Shown here: in pieces, positions 8,278-17,600 of the stretch
Layout of the letters: the number at the start of each line of letters is the position of its first letter
How positions within the stretch are numbered: the first letter of the stretch is position 1
Origin: PALSA-1353 sp050014015
Lineage (GTDB): Bacteria > Planctomycetota > Phycisphaerae > Tepidisphaerales > Tepidisphaeraceae
Assembly: GCA_050014015.1 (NCBI GenBank)
Contig: JBEKEC010000032.1
Location: 1 to 64,000 of the forward strand
Length of the DNA stretch: 64,000 bases
Direction: 5' to 3'
Notes under the pieces: generated by a model
Told to the model about the DNA's origin: nothing
The model's database searches: none
Seen by the model: the letters and a program-made list of their open reading frames with translations, nothing else
Translations under genes and position numbers: made by a program

Positions 8278-9615
8278 TCACCTGGCCTTGGCAACTTCCA
8301 CCGCGAACGCGTAGGACGGGCCGAACATATTCGAGCGGAAGATGATCCATTTCATGTCCGGCGTGAAAATGGGGTTCGGCTCGAGGGCGTAGTGGTGATT
8401 GGACATGTTTACAAGCCGCTCGGACAAGAGATAGCCGGGCTGGATCAGGTGAGAGGAATCGTAGACGTGCGGGGCGAGATTTTGGTCGAGAATCGGCCGG
8501 AAGAGAAAAATCCACGGCGAGCCGCTGATCCCATCGCCGGCGAAGAGGGAGCCATCGCGTGAGACGTTAACGTGAATGGACTCGGTATCGGGGGCGTCGT
8601 GATACCAGGTCCGCCGCCCCGTATCGAGGTTGTACCCGGCAATCCATCCCACTCCGCCATAGCCGCGGGGCGTTTGAAGTTGGTACCAGATGGTTCGCCC
8701 GTCGGCGGACCAAAATTCATGGCCCCAGATTTCGTTGATCATGGTGCGCTGGTGCACTTTCAGCAGCCCGGTCCCATCCGTCCGTATGATCCAGATGCGG
8801 TCGTTGAGGTGCCAGGGGCCTTCATGGCAATACATCAGCAGGTTCGGATCGGTGGGCGAAAACTGGAAATGATTGTCCCAGTCATTGCTGGGATTGAACG
8901 TTTTGATCTGGCCGGTCTGGACGTTCATGGTGACCAGGGCCATGGGCAGATGCTGCGCCCACCTCGTGTAAAGATTGATCCGTTGTCCTTGGGGAGGCCT
9001 CACCGGCCGAGTGGCCGCTCCGCCACGGCCGTCCAGGTACGAAATCGCCCCGGCCAGCAGCGTTTCGTCGCAATTGACCGTTCCAATATTGACGCCCCGC
9101 GGCAAAAGGCCGATCTCGCGCTGCGTTTTGGTTACCGGATCGATGCACCAGACAGAGCGCGAGGCCGAGGTCGGGTCGCTGGGGTCGCGGAAAACTGATT
9201 TGGTGAAGAAGATTCGCCCGGTCTTGCGGCCGGCGACAATCATGCTGATATGCGCGCCCCTGCTGCCCTGCGTGGACTGTGCCGTGTCGCCGCCAAGGAT
9301 CAACTCGATCTTGCGGGTGTTCAGATCGACCTGGTAAATGCCGGTCGGCGATGTGAACGCCATCTTGTTCCCATCCGGAGAAAAGGCGTTCTGATGGAAA
9401 TAAAGACTCTGGCTGTTCGGCTCATCCGTGAGGCGAACGACGCGATGGCCGGTGTCTTTATCAATCCATTCCCTGGGCGGCGGCTGTACGCTGGGCTGAA
9501 CGGGATAAGAAGCGCCTGTGTTAAGATCGACGCCCGTGGTGGGTTGCGCCTGCTGCCGAACGGCAGCGGGCGTGCAAGCCGACACGATTACAAGTATTCC
9601 GATCAAATACCGCAT
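8278..9615 (-). CDS. Oligogalacturonate-lyase-like (PL22) beta-propeller lipoprotein
   Basis: A 445-aa protein with lipoprotein signal (LIGILVIVSAC, Cys near residue 14), so probably membrane-anchored outside the cytoplasm. The body has propeller-type repeats (FSPDGNKMAF, HFQFSPTDPNLLMYCHEGPW, EFWSADGRTIWYQ) and the segment SNHHYALEPNP near the end, which fits the PL22 oligogalacturonate lyase family that cleaves short unsaturated pectin fragments. PL22 enzymes are often cytoplasmic, so the export signal is notable. A non-catalytic propeller is the alternative. No other pectin genes are adjacent. Confidence 0.65.
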   Translation of the reverse strand: MRYLIGILVIVSACTPAAVRQQAQPTTGVDLNTGASYPVQPSVQPPPREWIDKDTGHRVVRLTDEPNSQSLYFHQNAFSPDGNKMAFTSPTGIYQVDLNTRKIELILGGDTAQSTQGSRGAHISMIVAGRKTGRIFFTKSVFRDPSDPTSASRSVWCIDPVTKTQREIGLLPRGVNIGTVNCDETLLAGAISYLDGRGGAATRPVRPPQGQRINLYTRWAQHLPMALVTMNVQTGQIKTFNPSNDWDNHFQFSPTDPNLLMYCHEGPWHLNDRIWIIRTDGTGLLKVHQRTMINEIWGHEFWSADGRTIWYQLQTPRGYGGVGWIAGYNLDTGRRTWYHDAPDTESIHVNVSRDGSLFAGDGISGSPWIFLFRPILDQNLAPHVYDSSHLIQPGYLLSERLVNMSNHHYALEPNPIFTPDMKWIIFRSNMFGPSYAFAVEVAKAR

Positions 9616-9630
9616 GAGACTCCTCCCCGT

Positions 9631-10230
9631 TTACGGTGAAGGGGGCGAATGACGGCTGCGGTATTGTTGCAGCGCCATTTTGAGCGTATCGACGATGCGT
9701 GGCATGTGGTGGGCGGCGGTCATCACGCGGGCGGACACGGCGGCGGTGGGGTAGAAGCCGGTGATGAAATCGAAGAAGAATTCGGCCGGTGAGTGGCCGA
9801 CCATGACGCTGTTGGCGTACGCGCCGCTGAGAAGATCATCGGGCAGTTTGAAGTTTTCATAAATCTCCGCGATGGTCGGACGTTTCGTCGGCGGCTTGGG
9901 CAATGCCGGCGGCGATCCGAAGGATTGGACGTATTTGTCGAGGTTGTCGGCGGAGGCGGTGACGATTTGTTCCATCACGGCCGGGACGACGACGATGCGG
10001 GCGACGATCTGATGCGGGCGCGTGAGGCCCTGAAGGAAATCGAGGACGAATTCGTTGGGGCTGTCCAGGACGAGCACGCCGGTGGTGAATGCGCCGCGGC
10101 CCAATTTTTCGGGTACGCGGGCGGCCACGGGCTGGTGCTGAAACTGCTGGGCGAACGTGCCCAGGTCGCTGATCGGCGGGTCGGGTTTTTTGTCGGCATC
10201 TTTGTTGGCATCGTCGCTGGCGGATTCCAT
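9631..10230 (-). CDS. Tandem DUF3467 protein
   Basis: About 199 aa from ATG 10230; an upstream TTG is less likely. Two related segments are visible: GVLVLDSPNEFVLDFLQGL with ARIVVVPAVMEQIV (about 50-100) and SVMVGHSPAEFFFDFITGF with SARVMTAAHHMPRIV (about 140-190). Each resembles DUF3467, a small family of unknown function, so this is a duplicated form. The N-terminus is acidic and lysine-rich and no signal peptide is seen. It lies 15 bases from the PL22-like gene on the same strand, with no evident functional link. Confidence 0.7.
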   Translation of the reverse strand: MESASDDANKDADKKPDPPISDLGTFAQQFQHQPVAARVPEKLGRGAFTTGVLVLDSPNEFVLDFLQGLTRPHQIVARIVVVPAVMEQIVTASADNLDKYVQSFGSPPALPKPPTKRPTIAEIYENFKLPDDLLSGAYANSVMVGHSPAEFFFDFITGFYPTAAVSARVMTAAHHMPRIVDTLKMALQQYRSRHSPPSP

Positions 10231-10308
10231 GTATGCCAAAGGTACTGGCAGACGGGGAATTATTCCACTTGGAAGCCCAATGAAAAGACTGGCGCGAGGC
10301 GAACAGGC

Positions 10309-10431
10309 AAATTCGAAACTCGAAATTCGAATGACGAATCAAACTCGAAACTCGAATGACGAAACGGCATTGTTTTGAATTTCGGTCATTCGAATTTGAT
10401 TCGTCATTCGAGTTTCGAGTTTCGAGTTTGA
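10309..10431. repeat. Repeat cluster of TTCGAAACTCGAA type (direct and inverted)
   Basis: Between the DUF3467 gene and mutL the unit around ATTCGAATGACGAATCAAA recurs: twice forward (about 10320-10365) and twice in inverted form (about 10378-10430, GTCATTCGAATTTGATTCGTC). The whole block can fold on itself. No gene is present. Confidence 0.6.
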
Positions 10432-10472
10432 CCTACCAACTGTGCTGTTGGCGGTGCTTTCGTTGAATGCCC

Positions 10473-12218
10473 TTAGAACCCCGTCCGCTTGAATTGCTTT
10501 TCCAAGTCGTGAAGCGTCAGGCGGAGGGTGGTGGGGCGGCCATGGGGGCAATTGCTGCTGCGGTCGATGAGATTGCGGCGGGCCAGAAGGGCTTCGATCT
10601 CGGCGGGGGAGAGGGGGTCGCCGGCTTTGACGGCGGCTTTGCAGGCCATCATGTCCAGGACTTCGTGGAGAAGTTCTTCGTGGTTGAGATCGAGGGCCTC
10701 CTGTTCGCCGCGCTCGAGAAGCTCGCCGAGGAAATCGGCGGGGTCGAGGCGTTCCAGAAAGCTGGGAAATGCGTGAACGGCGATGGCGTCGGGACCGATG
10801 GAAGAGGCTTCGATGCCGAGACGCGCCAGCAGGGGTTGAATCTGTTCGAGCAGTTCCTGTTGCCGATCGTTGGCGGGGATGGGCAGGGGGATGAGAAGGC
10901 GTTGGCTCTCGAGGGGGCCGCGGGATAAACGCGCGAGCAGGTCTTCGTACATGATGCGTTCGTGCAGCGCGTGCTGGTCGATGATGATCAGGCCGTCCTC
11001 GCTCTCGGCGACGAGATAGCTGTTGTGAAGCTGAATGGCGGTATTAGACAGGTGAACAGGTGACAGGTGAACAGGTGAGGGAGAAGAGGGGGCAGATTCT
11101 GGTGGCGGAGAAGAATCGGGGAGTGCGGATTTGAAGAATTCGGCTAGGCGCTGGCGCAGTTCGACGTGCTCGGAATTGGCGGGTGTTGGAGTCAGCGAGG
11201 GCGTTGCGATGGCTGAAGGGGCGAGATCGCTTCCCAGCAATTTTTCGCGGACGCTGGAGAGGATCAGGCCGTGAATGCGCGAGCTGTCGCGGAAGCGGAC
11301 TTCGCTCTTGGTGGGATGTACATTTACGTCGACATCCTGGGGCGGGATGGAGATGAGAAGGATGGCGGCGGGATGGCGGCCGGGCTCGGTCAGGCCGCGA
11401 TAGGCCTCGCGCAGGGCGTGCTGGATGAATCGGTCGCGGATGGGGCGGCCGTTGAGGAAAAAGAACTGGTGCTTGGCGACGGGGCGGGCCAGTTCGGGGA
11501 GTCCGATGAGTCCGACCAGTGCGATCTCGGCGTCGCGAACTTCGATGGGGAGTCCCAATTCGGCAAAATCCTCGGGCCAGGCGGAAAGCCAGCGGCGGCG
11601 GGCGGTGTCGACAGGAAGCTCCAGGGCGGTGCGGCCATTGTGCGAAAGTTGGAACGAAATTTCGGGATGGGGGACGGCCAGGCGAAGGAGGGCTTCGCTG
11701 ATGTGGCCGAATTCGGTGGCGGAACCCTTGAGGAACTTTCGGCGGGCGGGGGTATTGAAGAATAGATTTCGCACCTCGACGACGGTTCCGACGTTGCCGG
11801 CTGCGGCCTGGGGCTGGTCGATCAGACCGCCGCGGTCGAAAATTTCGTAGGCGACTGGCTGATCGGAGGTTCGGCTGAGCAGGCGGGCTTGTGAAACCGC
11901 GCCAATGCTGGCCAGCGCCTCGCCGCGAAAGCCCATGGTTGCGATGTGGAAAAGGTCGTCATCCGTTTGCAGCTTGTTGGTGGCGTGCTCCGCGAAGGCG
12001 AGGCGAAGCTCATTGGCGGGGATTCCACAGCCGTCGTCGATGACGCGGATGAGCGCCCGGCCGCCGTCCTCGACTTCGACGGTGATATGAGTCGCCCCGG
12101 CGTCGATGGAATTTTCGACGATCTCCTTGACGACGGAAGCGGGGCGTTCGATGACTTCGCCGGCGGCGATGCGGTTGACCAACGCCGGGGATAATTGATG
12201 GATGGGGTTTCGAGGCAC
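10473..12218 (-). CDS. mutL: DNA mismatch repair protein MutL, endonuclease-type
   Basis: Acts after MutS in mismatch repair. From GTG 12218 the protein is 581 aa. The GHKL ATPase motifs are present: ENSIDAGA, DDGCGI, and MGFRGEALASI near residues 85-95. The C-terminal endonuclease motif DQHALHERIMYE fits D-Q-H-A-x2-E-x4-E, and ACKAAVKAG and CPHGRPT are also seen, so this MutL should be a nicking type rather than an E. coli MutH-dependent one. The longer frame would start at a TTG inside a likely promoter, so GTG 12218 is preferred. Confidence 0.95.
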   Translation of the reverse strand: MPRNPIHQLSPALVNRIAAGEVIERPASVVKEIVENSIDAGATHITVEVEDGGRALIRVIDDGCGIPANELRLAFAEHATNKLQTDDDLFHIATMGFRGEALASIGAVSQARLLSRTSDQPVAYEIFDRGGLIDQPQAAAGNVGTVVEVRNLFFNTPARRKFLKGSATEFGHISEALLRLAVPHPEISFQLSHNGRTALELPVDTARRRWLSAWPEDFAELGLPIEVRDAEIALVGLIGLPELARPVAKHQFFFLNGRPIRDRFIQHALREAYRGLTEPGRHPAAILLISIPPQDVDVNVHPTKSEVRFRDSSRIHGLILSSVREKLLGSDLAPSAIATPSLTPTPANSEHVELRQRLAEFFKSALPDSSPPPESAPSSPSPVHLSPVHLSNTAIQLHNSYLVAESEDGLIIIDQHALHERIMYEDLLARLSRGPLESQRLLIPLPIPANDRQQELLEQIQPLLARLGIEASSIGPDAIAVHAFPSFLERLDPADFLGELLERGEQEALDLNHEELLHEVLDMMACKAAVKAGDPLSPAEIEALLARRNLIDRSSNCPHGRPTTLRLTLHDLEKQFKRTGF

Positions 12219-12224
12219 GGGGCG

Positions 12225-12230
12225 ATTATA
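12225..12230 (-). promoter_or_regulatory. Probable -10 element of mutL
   Basis: TATAAT read on the minus strand ends only six bases before GTG 12218. If used, transcription would begin at or next to the start codon, giving a leaderless mRNA. A good -35 is not visible. Confidence 0.45.
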
Positions 12231-12244
12231 CTTAAACAATCACC

Positions 12245-12982
12245 ATGGAGCATCTGGAAGGGCGACAATCGGTATTGGCGGCGCTGGCGGCGCGGCAGAG
12301 GAAGTTTCAGGTCATCCTCGTGAGTCAAAGCGCGCACGATGAGAAGATTCGCGACGTGCTGGATGCGGCCGGCGCGGCGGGCATTCCGGTGAAGCGGGTG
12401 GCGGGGCGGGAACTGGATGCGATGGCCCATGGGGCAACGCATGGCGGGGTGATGGCCGTCTGTTCGGCCAAGCCGCGGACGACGGAGGCGGAATTGTTGG
12501 AGATATTGGAGGGGCTTTCGCGGCCGGCAATGTTGCTGCTCATCGAAGGGGTGGAGGATGCGCGGAACCTTGGGTTTACGCTGAGGAGCGCCGAAGCTCT
12601 GGGCGCATCGGCGGTGCTGATCAAAAAGCACGTGTGGGATTTCGATCCAATCGAAGTGGCTCGCCCGGCGTCGGGAGCGTTCGAGCGGTTGCCGCTGGTG
12701 CGGTTTGACGATACGGGGTTGATTGAGAAGCTGCGCCAGCGCGGAATGCGGCTGTTGGGCTGCATCGCCGGGGCCAAGCGGAGCATTTATGAGGCGGATT
12801 TGACGGATGGGATCATCCTGGCGATCGGCGGGGAAAAGCGGGGGCTATCCGGCACGGTGCGGGGAATGTGCGATGGGCTGGTGACGATTCCGACGCGCCA
12901 GGGGGCGGCGTCGCTGCCGCTGTCGCATGCGGCGGCGATTGTGCTGGCCGAGGCGAGCCGGCAACGGCGGGGAATTGGGTGA
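12245..12982 (+). CDS. rlmB: TrmH/RlmB-type 23S rRNA 2'-O-ribose methyltransferase
   Basis: A 245-aa SpoU-class methyltransferase, probably modifying a guanosine of 23S rRNA. The N-terminal substrate-binding part (LEGRQSVLAALA) is followed by the knotted SAM-binding domain with the three SpoU motifs: VEDARNLGFTLRSAEALGA, AIGGEKRGLS and IPTRQGAASLPLSHAAAIVL. Length and motifs are normal. It diverges from mutL with only about 26 bases between the two chosen starts, so the promoters must overlap or lie inside the opposing gene. Confidence 0.88.
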   Translation: MEHLEGRQSVLAALAARQRKFQVILVSQSAHDEKIRDVLDAAGAAGIPVKRVAGRELDAMAHGATHGGVMAVCSAKPRTTEAELLEILEGLSRPAMLLLIEGVEDARNLGFTLRSAEALGASAVLIKKHVWDFDPIEVARPASGAFERLPLVRFDDTGLIEKLRQRGMRLLGCIAGAKRSIYEADLTDGIILAIGGEKRGLSGTVRGMCDGLVTIPTRQGAASLPLSHAAAIVLAEASRQRRGIG

Positions 12983-13039
12983 CATAACCGGGGTCCGGCG
13001 GATATGATTGGATGGTCCAAGTTCAAGGAGATCTGAGAT

Positions 13040-13312
13040 ATGGCCAAGGCTAATGTAGATCCGGCGGAATTGCGGCGATTCGCGCAGGACCTGAAGCGAT
13101 TTAACGAAGAGTTGCGTGGGTTGGTGGGAGGGGTGCACGCAAAACTGCATGGGTTGGAAGCCACGTGGCGCGACCAGGAACAGCGGAAATTCACGGAGGC
13201 GTTCGACCAGACGGTCAAGGCGATCGGCACGTTCCTGGAGAATTCGCAGGAGCACGTGAAGTTTCTAGCCAAGAAGGCGACGGCCATTGAGGATTATCTC
13301 AAGCAGCGCTAA
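13040..13312 (+). CDS. WXG100-like small protein (ESAT-6 type)
   Basis: A 90-aa, mostly helical protein with Trp at the midpoint (TWRDQ, W43), charged amphipathic helices on both sides and no signal peptide, as in WXG100 proteins secreted by type VII systems. The turn reads W-R-D instead of W-x-G. A strong ribosome site (AAGGAG) precedes ATG 13040. It is the first gene of a four-gene operon ending in an FtsK/EccC-type ATPase, which strongly supports the family call. It probably pairs with itself or with the 72-aa protein encoded downstream. Confidence 0.75.
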   Translation: MAKANVDPAELRRFAQDLKRFNEELRGLVGGVHAKLHGLEATWRDQEQRKFTEAFDQTVKAIGTFLENSQEHVKFLAKKATAIEDYLKQR

Positions 13313-13342
13313 AGCCCAGGCGGGTTGTGATGGGAGCGTTCC

Positions 13343-14374
13343 ATGTCCACTACGGCACGGGTTGAATCGATCGACGCGATCAAGGACTTCCGAGTCCATC
13401 TGACGAAATTCCAGGAGATGGCGGGCCGGGCGCTGGGGGATGCGGATTCCGATGTTCACAGGACGGTCCGCTGGCTGGAAGGGGAGGGGTTGAATTTCTG
13501 GACATCGGCGATCCGCAAGCGGCAGGAGCAGTTGGCCAAGGCGGAGGAGGCCTTTCGGTTCAAGCGTTTGTACAAGGATTCCAGCGGCGCGACTCCCTCG
13601 GCGGTGGAGGAGCAAAAGGCGGTGCAGTTGGCGAAGAAAAGATTGGAAGAGGCGCAGACCAAGCTGGCGAACGTGAAGAAGTGGACGCGGCAGTTGCAGA
13701 AAGCGATCTCAGATTACCGCGGGGGAGTGGGGGCGTTTTCCAACGCGGTTTCGGGGGGAGTTCCGCAGGCGGTGGCGTACCTCGGCGCGTTGCTGGATGA
13801 ATTAGACAAGTACCTGGAAGTGACGGCGGCGAGGGAGGAGGAGGGTGCGTTGGCGGGCGCCGGCGCCGGCGGGGTTGGACGGGAAGAGACCGGCGCTTCG
13901 ATGGCACGGGCGGCGGAAGAGGCGGTCAAACCGAAGGAGGGGGTCGATCCGGCGGCGTTGCGTGCGGGAGTGCCGTCATCGCAGGCGCTTTTCGGGGCGC
14001 ATCCGGCGGAGAAGGGGCCGGTGCAGTTGGCGTGCGGGCCGGTGACGGCCGCTCAGCAGAGCGAAGCGGCGAAATTCGCCGGCGCGGCGGTCCCGACCGA
14101 CGGCGAGCGGATCGTCAATTCGGCGGCGATTGCGGGATCGTCGCGGGTTTATCTGGTTCGGCTGGATACGGCTGGGTTGGCGTGGTATCTGGGCTCGGTC
14201 GATGAGGCGGATACCGGGGTGTACAATACGGTGAGCGTGGGCGATTTGCGTGGTGGAAGGCCCGACGTGGCCGATTTGCTGAGGTTGCCGGTGGGGTATA
14301 TTGCGGTCATCGGTCCCGGCGGCGTGGAAGCCATTTACAACGGACAGAACGAAAGCGTGTTTCAGGCCGGCTAA
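13343..14374 (+). CDS. Protein of the type VII-like cassette, function unknown
   Basis: A 343-aa protein between two WXG100-like genes. The N-terminal half (about 1-165) is helical with repeated Lys/Glu and coiled-coil character (RKRQEQLAKAEEAF, KRLEEAQTKLANVKKW). An Ala/Gly-rich linker (about 166-240) follows, then a distinct C-terminal domain (about 245-343, with SAAIAGSSRVYLVRLDT and LLRLPVGYIAVIGPGG). The layout of a helical targeting part, linker and compact end resembles LXG-type secreted proteins, but I recognise no family. It may be a substrate or a structural partner. Confidence 0.55.
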   Translation: MSTTARVESIDAIKDFRVHLTKFQEMAGRALGDADSDVHRTVRWLEGEGLNFWTSAIRKRQEQLAKAEEAFRFKRLYKDSSGATPSAVEEQKAVQLAKKRLEEAQTKLANVKKWTRQLQKAISDYRGGVGAFSNAVSGGVPQAVAYLGALLDELDKYLEVTAAREEEGALAGAGAGGVGREETGASMARAAEEAVKPKEGVDPAALRAGVPSSQALFGAHPAEKGPVQLACGPVTAAQQSEAAKFAGAAVPTDGERIVNSAAIAGSSRVYLVRLDTAGLAWYLGSVDEADTGVYNTVSVGDLRGGRPDVADLLRLPVGYIAVIGPGGVEAIYNGQNESVFQAG

Positions 14375-14389
14375 AGCGAGGAGTAAGTC

Positions 14390-14608
14390 ATGGGAATGCA
14401 AGAGGGCCGCGGAGCCTTGCGGAAGGCGATGAAGGAAATGCAGATGCATTGGAGCGAGACGAAGTCGCAATGGAACGACGGCAATGCCAGCAGCTTTGAG
14501 AGCAGATTTCTGGCTGCATGGGAAGCGGATGCGAAGAGGGCGATAAGCGCCATGGATACAATGGCCACGATTCTGTCGAAGATCACGCAGGAATGTGAAC
14601 CGGAATAG
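14390..14608 (+). CDS. Second small WXG100-like protein
   Basis: A 72-aa helical protein with the turn QWNDGNASSFE near residue 28 (W-N-D), again W-x-D as in the first gene of the operon. It has no signal peptide. It starts 15 bases after the preceding stop and ends 14 bases before the ATPase start. It is shorter than typical WXG100 proteins (about 100 aa), so it may be a partner subunit for a heterodimer. The family call leans on context. Confidence 0.6.
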   Translation: MGMQEGRGALRKAMKEMQMHWSETKSQWNDGNASSFESRFLAAWEADAKRAISAMDTMATILSKITQECEPE

Positions 14609-14622
14609 AAAGGCGTTGGTTG

Positions 14623-17600
14623 ATGGACTCGATTTTCGATCAAGGCGATCCGCTGAGTTTCCTTGGTGGAGACGACCATTCAGAACCGCCGGAAAAGCCA
14701 CCGGAACCACCGGCCGGCGACGGAGAGGGAGAAGAGGAAGAGCCTTCCAACGAGCCGAAGACCCATCGCGACCTTCAGCGTGGGGCGTTGCAGGAGTTGG
14801 TGGAGTTGGTGACGGAGTGTGCCGCGCACGAGGCGGAGGTTGAGAAGCAATTGCAATCCTCGCTGTCGGAGGCGCAGGGCAGCGGGCAAAAGAAACTGAC
14901 GGACGCGGAACGGAAATACAAGAACCTCCAGGAGCAGGTCGCGAATAAGGTCCACGAAAAACAGTCGCAAATCGAGGGGCGTTACGAGCAGGCCGTCGCG
15001 ACGCTGAAGTCGAACGATCAGAATCTGCGGAATCGCGTTCGCGTGGAACACGAGACGGCGCAGCAGCAGATCAAGAAGGACTACGATCAGGCGGTCTGGA
15101 TTGCCGAGAGCGTTTTGGAGGCTGAAGAGGGCAAGGCTGCGGAGGAGTTGAAGAAGGCGACGGAACTGAGCGCGGCGCAGACGGAATATCTGAATGAGAA
15201 AGAGGGGCAGGCGGCGGCGTTGATGGAACGTTTCGGCCAGAAGCCGCCGCCGGGCGAGGCCCTGGCGTCCATCAAGGAGGCGGAGGGGTCGGTCGATCCG
15301 GCGACTTCGTTCAATCAGCATAAAGAGGTGATGGAGAGGCAGATGGGGGCGCTGGCGGCGCTATCGGTGCCGAGACTTTTCGTGGGCGCCACGCCGTATT
15401 TAATCGGGGCGCTGACGTTGATGATCGCGGCGGCGATTCCGCAGGCGATCAAGGGGACGTTGGAGCCGCAATGGCAGGGGTTGGCGATTTGGGTCGGGAC
15501 GGGCGTGGTGGGGCTGATCGCATTTTTTATTTTTATGAATTCGCTGGCGAAGAAGCAGATTGCCGCGGTTTACGTACCGTTGCGCCGGGCGATGGATGCG
15601 GGCCGGATCGCCAACGACAACCTTTTGAGCCAGGCAACGGTCGAGCACGACATGAATCTGGCGAAGGCGAAGCGGCAAAATAAGGGCGAGCTGCAGGTGG
15701 CGCGGGACCGGTCGGCGCCGATTCTGGACAAGGCGACGAAAAGGCGGGACGCGACGCTGCAGGCCGCACAGGCGGAAATGCAGGCGAAGATTGCGCAAAA
15801 CGAAGCGTTGCGGAAGAGCACTCTGGCGGAGTTGGAGCAATGGCGCGTCCGCAAATTGGAGGAGATCAAGAAGCTGTTTGACGCGGAAACGGTGAAGGTG
15901 GGAGACCGAGCGACGGCACTGTCGGCCGAACTGCGGCAAAAGCACGCCGCCGAACGCGCGGTTTTGGAAAAGAGATGGGCCGAGGGGCTAAAGAACATTC
16001 AGGAGCCGATCCGCGAAGAGGGCAACGCATATCCGGCGTGGGGCGATTCGATCTGGGACGACTGGAAGGGCCCGAAGAAGTTTCCGGCGACGATTCGGTT
16101 CGGTCAGCTTCAGGTGGATTTGAAGTCGATGGTTGCGGACGTGGCCAAGGAGGCGCCGTTCACGTTGCCATTGCCGGAGACATTCAGCGTGCCGGCGCTG
16201 ATGGCGTATCCGAAGCAGGCATCGATCATGATTCACACGGATCGGCCGGGTCGGATGGATTCGATCCGGGCGATGCAGACGATCATGACGCGGCTTCTGA
16301 CGACGATTCCGCCGGGTCGGGTGCGGTTCACGATGATCGATCCGGTGGGGCTGGGGCAAAACTTCGCCGGGTTCATGCACCTGGCGGATTATGACGACGC
16401 CCTGGTGGGGGGACGCATCTGGACCGACGGCGAGCAGATCGACCAGCGGCTGGCGAATCTGACCGAGCACATGGAGACGGTCATTCAGAAATATCTGCGG
16501 AACGAGTTCGCGACGATCGACGATTACAACGCGCAGGCGGGTGAGCTGGCGGAGCCGTACCGGTATCTGGTCATTTCGGATTTTCCGGTGAACTTTAGCG
16601 ATGAGGCGATGCGGCGGCTAAGCAGCATCGCCAGCACCGGAGCTCGCTGCGGCGTGTACACGCTGGTGATGCGGGACACGCGGGTCAGCACGGCCGGGGG
16701 CACGATGCACGTCGACGACCTGGAAGCGCACAGCGTGAACCTGGTGCGGGAGGGGGATCGGTTTGTGTGGCGCGATCCGGTGTTCAACCGGTTTCCGCTT
16801 TCGCTGGACGAGGCGCCGACGGACGAGGAGTTGAGCAAGATTCTCCATATCGTCGGCAAAGGCGCGCGGGAGGCGAAGCGCGTGGAGGTGGCGTTCGACG
16901 TGATCGCGCCCAAGCTGCCGATGTTCTGGACGCTCAAGAGCGACGAGGACGTCGCGGTGGCGGTCGGGCGATCCGGGGCGACGCGGTTGCAGACGTTCCG
17001 GCTGGGAAGGGGAGTGGCGCAGCATGCGCTGATTGCCGGAAAAACCGGCTCGGGTAAATCGACCCTGCTGCACGCGCTGATCAGCAACCTGGCGATGTGG
17101 TACTCGCCGGAGGAGGTGGAGCTTTACCTGATCGACTTCAAGAAGGGCGTGGAATTCAAGACGTACGCGATGCACCATTTGCCGCACGCGCGGGCGATCG
17201 CGGTGGAAAGCGACCGCGAATTCGGGCTGAGCGTGTTGCATCGGATCGACCAGGAGATGACCCGCCGCGCGGAGTTGTTCCGGCCGTTCAAGTCGCAGAA
17301 CCTTCAGATGTATCGGGAAGCTTCGGGCAAGAAGATGCCGCGGACGCTGCTGATCATCGACGAATTCCAGGAATTTTTCACGGAAGACGACAAGTTGGCG
17401 CAGGATGCGGGGTTGCTGCTGGATCGCATCGTGCGGCAGGGCCGTGCGTTCGGCGTGCATCTGCTGCTGGGGTCGCAGACCATCGGCGGGTCGTCGGGCC
17501 TGTCGCGAAGCACGATCGGCCAGATCGGCGTGCGCATCGCCCTGCAAACAAGCGAGGCCGATTCGCAAATGATCCTGGGCGACGGGAACTCGGCGGCGCG

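Noticed and set aside
10467..10928. Plus-strand frame over mutL
   Set aside because: Shadow of the mutL coding region with Gly/Glu/Val bias; no independent support.
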